Assembly (NCBI RefSeq): GCF_009932335.1 | Contig: NZ_BLJF01000003.1 | Span: forward strand, 806,001-870,000 | DNA: 64,000 nt | Reading direction: 5' to 3' | Source of the DNA: Pseudomonas asiatica | GTDB taxonomy: Bacteria > Pseudomonadota > Gammaproteobacteria > Pseudomonadales > Pseudomonadaceae | Shown: one piece after another, positions 58,728 to 64,000 of the stretch | Position numbering within the stretch: the first letter of the stretch is position 1 | How the letters are laid out: each line of letters begins with the position of its first letter | The notes under the pieces: generated by a model | The model's database searches: none | The model's input: only the letters and a program-made list of their open reading frames with translations | Told to the model about the DNA's origin: nothing | Program-made: the position numbers and the translations under genes

Positions 58728-58913
58728 GAGGCTCAGGGCGATACGAGAGCTGAAGGAGGCCGGCCTCTCTCTGGCCGAGGTCTTCAAGAAGCGGGTTGCC
58801 GAGTAGCACGGTTGGGCGTGGCACGCAGGTTAGTAATAACCGAGCGCTCTTGTTGGAGCACTATTCATTACACGGCATCTTAGGGAGAAATCACGACGCG
58901 GCGGCTGATGCGG

Positions 58914-60026
58914 CTACGGAGAGGGCGTCTCCACGAAATCCTTGTCTTTGCCCGTAAAGAACATCATGGCCGTTCGGGACTGCAAGCAGTTTTCCGCTTC
59001 CTCACTGAACAGTGATCGTTCAACAGGATCAGCCCAAATTTGAGCCACCCCCTCTTTGCGGAATACCTCCAACGGGAGAGGAATCGACGCATACGGATTG
59101 TGATAGATCCTCAGCCCATCGGTGATCTTTTCCGAGCATTCATCGCCCTTAGAAACAACGTGCTCCAAGCCGCTCGGTGATGACCAGATCGAACGAATGA
59201 TCGCAGTCGGGCAACCGGACATCGCATCTACTTTCCCCCAAGTGCCCAGGTGGCTGAACACCACTGCGCTGATGTGGCTGAAGCGCGGACAGTCGAAGAA
59301 ACCCAGCTCGATCTCTGCGCCATTGTCTTTTTGCACGCTCCCCAAGGTTTTCCCTTCAAGACCATTGGGGAAGCGCCCAGGATTGGCTATGTATTCGGAC
59401 TCATCCACGTAGTAGTCGAACAGCAAGGCTTCGATTGGTCGAAAAGCTTGCAGTTGAAAACCGGGTTGCTCAAACGGGGCAAGGGCGAGGACAAAGGGTC
59501 GGTCTTTGACATGGTCATGGTGGGCATATTTGTCATCGAATTTTCGCGACTTGCTCATAAAGGCATTAGCCAAGCGAATGATGGCAACCCGATTGAGTTC
59601 GTTGAAATCGACGTCCTTGTAAAACTCGGGCGTCATTCCCAACCCCCATTCGGGCGTTGCGTCAGCGGCATGGTTGGCCGTGGTAGCCTCGACGGTGAAC
59701 GTCACTTCACCCGCTGTGAGCAGAAAGTCGGGTGCAGGGTGAGTCCAGTCAAATGAGAAGCCATAGTCGCGAAAAGTCGCGTGAAGGTAGATCTCCCAGA
59801 AGCTTGAGTTGAAGGTCGTCTGAAACTCCTTCACAAACTTATTATCCCTGTCGGGGAACCCCTCAAGCCAACGCAGAAGCTCCTCTCTCTGATAGTGCCG
59901 GCCTTTACGCCCGTCGGTGATCGTTTTGAAATGAGGATGGAGCTTGTCGGTATGGTAGAGAGGCGTAAGCAAGTCCACTGGAGCCACCGTCGCTGCAGAA
60001 TGATGACATAAGGTAGTGCCTGTCAT
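58914..60026 (-). CDS. Possible PD-(D/E)XK nuclease-like protein (370 residues)
   Basis: Not firmly assigned. The region FWEIYLHATFRDYGFSFDWT followed by APDFLLTAGEVTFTVEATTA (~residues 85-115) has the PD...E spacing of the PD-(D/E)XK fold, with Thr rather than Lys in the last position. No membrane segments. It lies alone between the XRE gene and the recombinase operon, a common place for defence or cargo genes. Confidence 0.5.
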   Translation of the reverse strand: MTGTTLCHHSAATVAPVDLLTPLYHTDKLHPHFKTITDGRKGRHYQREELLRWLEGFPDRDNKFVKEFQTTFNSSFWEIYLHATFRDYGFSFDWTHPAPDFLLTAGEVTFTVEATTANHAADATPEWGLGMTPEFYKDVDFNELNRVAIIRLANAFMSKSRKFDDKYAHHDHVKDRPFVLALAPFEQPGFQLQAFRPIEALLFDYYVDESEYIANPGRFPNGLEGKTLGSVQKDNGAEIELGFFDCPRFSHISAVVFSHLGTWGKVDAMSGCPTAIIRSIWSSPSGLEHVVSKGDECSEKITDGLRIYHNPYASIPLPLEVFRKEGVAQIWADPVERSLFSEEAENCLQSRTAMMFFTGKDKDFVETPSP

Positions 60027-60157
60027 CGTATCTAGGAAGGGCTAGACCTAGAGCATGTCAGCGTGATGCAGAGGCCCCAACCATTGCGCTTCACGCCCGT
60101 CGTAAATTTCCCCACCTGCCCGGCAAAAAAAAGTCAGTTGGCCGAACAAGCGCTCGA

Positions 60158-60670
60158 TCAGCGTGGGTTATAACCACTACGGGCCAGGGCATCCTGCAGC
60201 TTTCCGACAGCAGCTCGGATTGAATAGGCTTCGTGATCATCTATTGCGCACCCACGAAACTCGCTCCAGTGGGCCCGCTTAAAGAATTGGGCAAGTGCCA
60301 TAGTCTCTCCGTGGCTCAACTCGGCGTCCGCCTGGCAGCCATCGATCTCGAAAATCACTCTGACATTGCTGTACTGGGTCAGCTTGCTCATGGGGGTGCT
60401 CCTCTTGGGGCATTTTGGCGGATTGTGGACGAATTGCTTCATTTGTTCTCGTGACGCTATCACCTGATCACGAATCTCTTCGGGATCGATGGCCATGCCA
60501 CCTCCAGGTGTCGTTCTCAGCGTCTTCAATGAGTTCACCGCGTCGATGAACGCCCGCTCTCTGGCTTTCTCAAGCTCAGAGCGATTATCTCCAATGGCGT
60601 GGTTCCACAGGCGTCTGACGAAGCTTACGGCAGCCCGCCTCGAGCAACGGTACATAGATTTTGCTATCAC
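60158..60670 (-). CDS. Hypothetical protein in recombinase operon (170 residues)
   Basis: Not recognised. It begins at GTG 60670 (MIAKSMYRCSRRAAVSFVRR), overlapping the previous gene by four bases (GTGA). It is rich in charged helices. Its position as last gene of the integrase operon suggests an accessory role. Confidence 0.5.
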   Translation of the reverse strand: MIAKSMYRCSRRAAVSFVRRLWNHAIGDNRSELEKARERAFIDAVNSLKTLRTTPGGGMAIDPEEIRDQVIASREQMKQFVHNPPKCPKRSTPMSKLTQYSNVRVIFEIDGCQADAELSHGETMALAQFFKRAHWSEFRGCAIDDHEAYSIRAAVGKLQDALARSGYNPR

Positions 60671-60891
60671 AATTCGCGCTCGCGCCGGCGAGTGGCTGCA
60701 TTCGACCTATCCATCCAGTCGTCATGCTCCTCATCATCAATAAGCGTCGACAAAGCGTTAAGAAGACGATCTCGGATTACACGCTGCTGTTCCCAGAGTG
60801 AATCCAGGTCGGGAGCATCACTCATCGCGTCAATCGCTTCCTCGACCGCCTCCAGTTCGTCAGCACGAGCTTTCTCAAATTCTGAATTCAT
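60667..60891 (-). CDS. Small acidic protein in recombinase operon (74 residues)
   Basis: MNSEFEKARADELEAVEEAI starts an acidic helical protein. ATG 60891 lies nine bases after aggag; an ATG at 60900 is also possible. It overlaps the next gene. Unknown function. Confidence 0.5.
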   Translation of the reverse strand: MNSEFEKARADELEAVEEAIDAMSDAPDLDSLWEQQRVIRDRLLNALSTLIDDEEHDDWMDRSNAATRRREREL

Positions 60892-60903
60892 CTGGCACAT
60901 CTC

Positions 60904-61413
60904 CTATCCACCCATTCGGCCTTGCAGCTGCTGAATCTCATCCTGGAGAACCACGATTGTGTGCTCCAGCTTGCGGATGTTGACTCGCATTTGATTGATG
61001 ACCCTCAGGGCTTCCTGATGATCGTCCATGTACATATCGCGAGCCTTCTCCGTCTCCCTGAGGTTGTTGAGCAATTCGGTGTTGGCAGCTCGAGCGTCTT
61101 GAACCTGGGTGAACCAATAGACGATCTCAACCCTGCTGAGCTCCAGCAACTCCTCAGGTGTGCGCGTCTGAGCTTTCGCGGCTGCCTCGTCGTTTTTTTG
61201 CTGAGCACGCTCGGCCTTGATTTCTTGCAGACGCTCAAGCGGCCAGACGCGATGGTAGATGGTGTTCCGATGTACTCCAGCCAGCTTGGCCAACTGGGTT
61301 GCGTTGGCCGAGATTGAAGAGTCTTTTTCCATTTTCTTCAGTGCAGCATCAAGCGCCAACGTAACAGCCTCGAAGTTCTCCTCATTCTTGGCGTCATAGG
61401 CGGCTGTACTCAC
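60904..61413 (-). CDS. HTH/coiled-coil protein of the recombinase operon (GinD/TnpC-like)
   Basis: A 169-residue protein with an HTH (ANATQLAKLAGVHRNTIYHR, residues ~40-60) followed by a long C-terminal coiled coil. It is encoded directly after the large recombinase with a GTGA overlap. Such a small HTH protein is expected in GInt-type operons (ginD) and in Tn554-like recombinase trios (TnpC). Assignment is by context and pattern. Confidence 0.65.
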   Translation of the reverse strand: MSTAAYDAKNEENFEAVTLALDAALKKMEKDSSISANATQLAKLAGVHRNTIYHRVWPLERLQEIKAERAQQKNDEAAAKAQTRTPEELLELSRVEIVYWFTQVQDARAANTELLNNLRETEKARDMYMDDHQEALRVINQMRVNIRKLEHTIVVLQDEIQQLQGRMGG

Positions 61414-63539
61414 ACAGATACCTCAATGCCGAGTTGCGTGAGCACGCCTTTGGCCTCGGCTATCACGAGCTTCATTTGCTCGATGGACAAGGCAACGTCA
61501 TCCAGATCTCTCAGTTCTGCAAAGGCCGCAGCCGGATCCGTTTCGTAGCGCCTGAGCGCCAGGGTGTTTTGAACATAGATCTCTTGCCACTTGGGTGCAT
61601 TGGCCTCTGTCACCACCGCGTTCTGGCACCGGTTGGGGTTGCACCGCAGTGAGCCGATGCAGGGAATGGACGGATCATCCAGATCCGTCGCATTGCCGTA
61701 GCAATATCCTTGACCGACGTTGATGACCGCGAAATTAAGCTCAACCATCCGCTCAAAAATTTCGTCGTTCGAATAGCCTGCCTCGAGATAGCCCCTGAAG
61801 TATTTCTTGAGCCGAGCACGGTGCGCGGGTGCATTGTCGCCGGCATAACCCCCGTCGGGGTCTAAGGAATTCATGATGAACTCCTTCTCGGCATCCCTTC
61901 GACCGGGGGCATCTGAGCCACCACCTGAACTTAGGGCTTCACCGATGCCGCCGTAGTCAATCGTAACGGTGCCGACCCGGTTGTGACGCCTATCTTGGCC
62001 GATGGTACTGGCATGGTGACCAAAGTGCTTAAGCTGGTAGGAAATGAACGGCAGTCCTACAGCAGCCCTGAACATCTGGTTGGAGAGTGAGTGCCTCAGT
62101 GTGTAGGGCGATACATCCAGCTCTTCGAGTTCGTCGAAGGTCACGGTGTTGGCCAAGAAAGTACAGAGTTGATGGGTTAACCCAGACCCGCTCAACGAGT
62201 TGGCCTCATGTTGCATGCCTGGCTTCACGGTGTTCATGTTGGCGAACAGGTAGGGGTTCTGCTTGAACCGGTTCAGGATCCGCAGCACTTGGACTGCATC
62301 CTTGACGATTGGGATCGCAACCCACTTGTCATCGAAAAGCTTCCTGAGGACTTCCTGATGTTTGATGACACCGCTGATGATGAGGTCGTGCCCGAATTCA
62401 TCAACTGTCAGGCAGCTATCAACCAGACAACCGGCTAGCTCTGATGGCCTCATTCCAGTGTACTGACCAATGATGTAGCAGGCGCTGTTGTTGATGTGGG
62501 TGAGGTACTCATACAGCTCGTTGTCCATTGGAGCTCGTGTCAATTTACACAGCGCTTCCTTGTCCTTCAGCATCCCAGGGTTTTGGGGTGACCAGTATTC
62601 AGGCTCCAGCTTGTAGAGGAAGGGCTTGATCTGGAGGCCCGTGTAGCCCCTTGAGGTCATCCGGTATGCAACGTAGATGTCGTAATTTCTCCGCGTGATA
62701 TTGGCGCTCCTGGCCTTCTGATATTCAGCCAAATCGAGCCGGCTCAGCGTGTACTGATCGCAGATGTCTTCCTTCAGCGCTCTGAGGAAATCGACAACGG
62801 CGAACGAGCCCTCACGGGAGCACTTTTCGAAAATATGATTACTGAACCATTTTTTTCTGGTGCGGTTTTTTTTGTTGGTAAAGCTGTTGTACTTCCACTT
62901 CAAGGCCTCCAGATCCACATAGGCCAAAGGCTTAGAAAATAGGTTTTCGACCAGGAAGTGAGATCGTAATACCTGGAAACCTTGAAGGGTTGGCCCCCTG
63001 AAGGCTCGGTCAAAGTGTTCAGCCCCCGCCCGATAGTCTTGTTCGGTGAAGTCGGCCAAGCTGAAGTGCGATCTTTCGAAGAAGTGATCCCCATGTTCCG
63101 CTCGCTTACGAGCACACATTTGATCGATAAACGGAATCACGGATTTGAACATGTCCAAGACTGAGTGAGGTTTGCGGCTCTTAGATTTTCGACTGAAGTG
63201 AAGAGCCCCTGGAATCTCCAGCACGCACAGCATGGCCATCTTCAGCTCGAACAGGATAGTGCTGTTAAGGCTCTCATAGACCCCGAAATCGATGCGCGAT
63301 TTGGCGCCCTGGATGTCCCTCGCAAGTGCGTGAGGCTCACCGTTGAAATCCCAGAGCATATCCTTTACGAGGCTCAATTTGCTGGCTGGGAGGTTCATCA
63401 GTGCTGCGAGCAGCTCAAGTGCGTTCACCCCATCGTTGGAGTGGGAGGTGACTGCGATGAGCTCGTTGCCCAAGTAGCCCAAGAACCGCTCGCGCACGGC
63501 TTTGATTTTGTAAATGAGGCTATCGAACCCGAGGATCAC
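61410..63539 (-). CDS. Large tyrosine recombinase / integrase
   Basis: A 709-residue tyrosine recombinase. C-terminal catalytic elements: IIGQYTGMRPSELAGCLV (box I Arg), SPYTLRHSLSNQMFR with LKHFGHHASTIGQ (box II, first His replaced by Tyr) and VGTVTIDYGG (catalytic Tyr region). A Cys-rich tail (CYGNATDLDDPSIPCIGSLR) follows, as in the recombinases of GInt-type islands. Start GTG 63539 overlaps the previous gene (GTGA). The order fits ginC or ginB of a gin operon. Confidence 0.8.
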   Translation of the reverse strand: MILGFDSLIYKIKAVRERFLGYLGNELIAVTSHSNDGVNALELLAALMNLPASKLSLVKDMLWDFNGEPHALARDIQGAKSRIDFGVYESLNSTILFELKMAMLCVLEIPGALHFSRKSKSRKPHSVLDMFKSVIPFIDQMCARKRAEHGDHFFERSHFSLADFTEQDYRAGAEHFDRAFRGPTLQGFQVLRSHFLVENLFSKPLAYVDLEALKWKYNSFTNKKNRTRKKWFSNHIFEKCSREGSFAVVDFLRALKEDICDQYTLSRLDLAEYQKARSANITRRNYDIYVAYRMTSRGYTGLQIKPFLYKLEPEYWSPQNPGMLKDKEALCKLTRAPMDNELYEYLTHINNSACYIIGQYTGMRPSELAGCLVDSCLTVDEFGHDLIISGVIKHQEVLRKLFDDKWVAIPIVKDAVQVLRILNRFKQNPYLFANMNTVKPGMQHEANSLSGSGLTHQLCTFLANTVTFDELEELDVSPYTLRHSLSNQMFRAAVGLPFISYQLKHFGHHASTIGQDRRHNRVGTVTIDYGGIGEALSSGGGSDAPGRRDAEKEFIMNSLDPDGGYAGDNAPAHRARLKKYFRGYLEAGYSNDEIFERMVELNFAVINVGQGYCYGNATDLDDPSIPCIGSLRCNPNRCQNAVVTEANAPKWQEIYVQNTLALRRYETDPAAAFAELRDLDDVALSIEQMKLVIAEAKGVLTQLGIEVSV

Positions 63540-64000
63540 AGGGAGACCGTCTCAATCAGAGGGCTAGGGATGATGTGCTCTGCCAGACGACGAGCCTCAT
63601 CCAGTTGCTCCGCTGTGAAGCCGTGGTCAGACGGCGTGAGGATACTTTCCAGTACCTCAAGGTTCTCGCGGATGACAGCGCCATAGGGTGTTTCTGCCAC
63701 GTTGCTTGTGGACATAATCGAGGTGTAGTCCCACTGCATGGCAAAAAGGTCGGGCAGATTCGACACAGTGATGATGGAGTTGCTACAGGACAGGCACTTG
63801 TTGAGCAGCGAGCACTTACTGCCTTTTTTGTAGCTCGGCAGCCTTTTAATTTCATCAGGAGGGTTAAGCGCATCCTTGCAACTGACGAGGCCCGTCCGAA
63901 TGATGATCGGCGATGAGGTTGCCGCAGGGGGAGTTGGCTTGACCTGCTGGCTATCGCGAATAATCGTGCCTTTGTGAATTTGGGTGAGCGCTTTGGTGTT
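63536..64000 (-). CDS. Upstream recombinase-operon protein, C-terminal part (cut by edge)
   Basis: The frame is open to base 64000 on the minus strand, so only the last ~154 residues are seen. A Cys cluster (KCSLLNKCLSCSNSI) precedes the final stretch ending LIETVSL. The downstream recombinase starts inside its stop. By order it is probably another integrase of the same operon (ginA/ginB-like), but its catalytic domain is outside the window. Confidence 0.6.
   Translation of the reverse strand, partial: NTKALTQIHKGTIIRDSQQVKPTPPAATSSPIIIRTGLVSCKDALNPPDEIKRLPSYKKGSKCSLLNKCLSCSNSIITVSNLPDLFAMQWDYTSIMSTSNVAETPYGAVIRENLEVLESILTPSDHGFTAEQLDEARRLAEHIIPSPLIETVSL

Overview
The window is chromosomal DNA of a Pseudomonas, most likely of the P. 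putida group. The gene order hflC-hisZ-purA-MCP, tandem tRNA-Leu, rnr-rlmB, rpsF-rpsR-DUF2232-rplI-dnaB, ygiQ, LOG and azurin fits that group, as do the many inverted pairs of REP-like palindromes around 'ctcccacag' and 'ggccttgtgtcgcga'. This is inferred from gene order and repeat type; no database search was run.

Positions 1-26216 are mostly core genome: protease modulation (hflC), histidine and purine synthesis (hisZ, purA), a chemoreceptor, ferric iron uptake (fbpA-fbpB), two tRNA-Leu genes, RNA processing (rnr, rlmB), ribosomal proteins with the replicative helicase, a radical SAM protein, a LOG hydrolase and azurin. An accessory type VI secretion patch sits at 5.7-11.2 kb. It holds two copies of an hcp / glycine-zipper effector / membrane protein cassette. 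Copies of the 3' ends of both neighbouring genes (the chemoreceptor and fbpB) are left inside it, so it grew by segmental duplication. The second copy is decaying: its hcp start codon is ATT, its effector has an internal deletion and frame change, but its putative immunity gene is intact.

At about 26217 the nadE gene is cut, and only its last ~100 codons remain. From there to beyond the right edge lies a genomic island. Its first gene is a complete glutamine-dependent NAD synthetase of a different architecture, which probably replaces the broken housekeeping enzyme. At the other end of the window, reading leftward, is a coupled operon of at least one clear tyrosine recombinase, a partial Cys-rich protein and an HTH/coiled-coil protein. 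This resembles the gin operon of GInt-type islands.

The island cargo includes: (a) a four-gene ABC-three-component-like operon (28.3-31.1 kb) whose membrane protein and small CTD protein share a short motif; (b) small genes of unknown function around a MNT nucleotidyltransferase, with paralogous modules at 33.6-34.0 and 37.1-38.6 kb; (c) a flavin-centred catabolic region (39-42.4 and 48.3-55.5 kb). Region (c) has a luciferase-like monooxygenase, flavin reductase, EthD-like protein and aldehyde dehydrogenase, then a double Lrp regulator, RibBA-like protein, CobW GTPase, amidohydrolase, NCS1 permease with a 50-residue membrane partner, and a SnoaL-like protein; it is interrupted by an IS66 element; (d) a SulP transporter with a universal stress protein; (e) an island-borne MvaT silencer and several unknown genes, including a possible PD-(D/E)XK nuclease-like protein.
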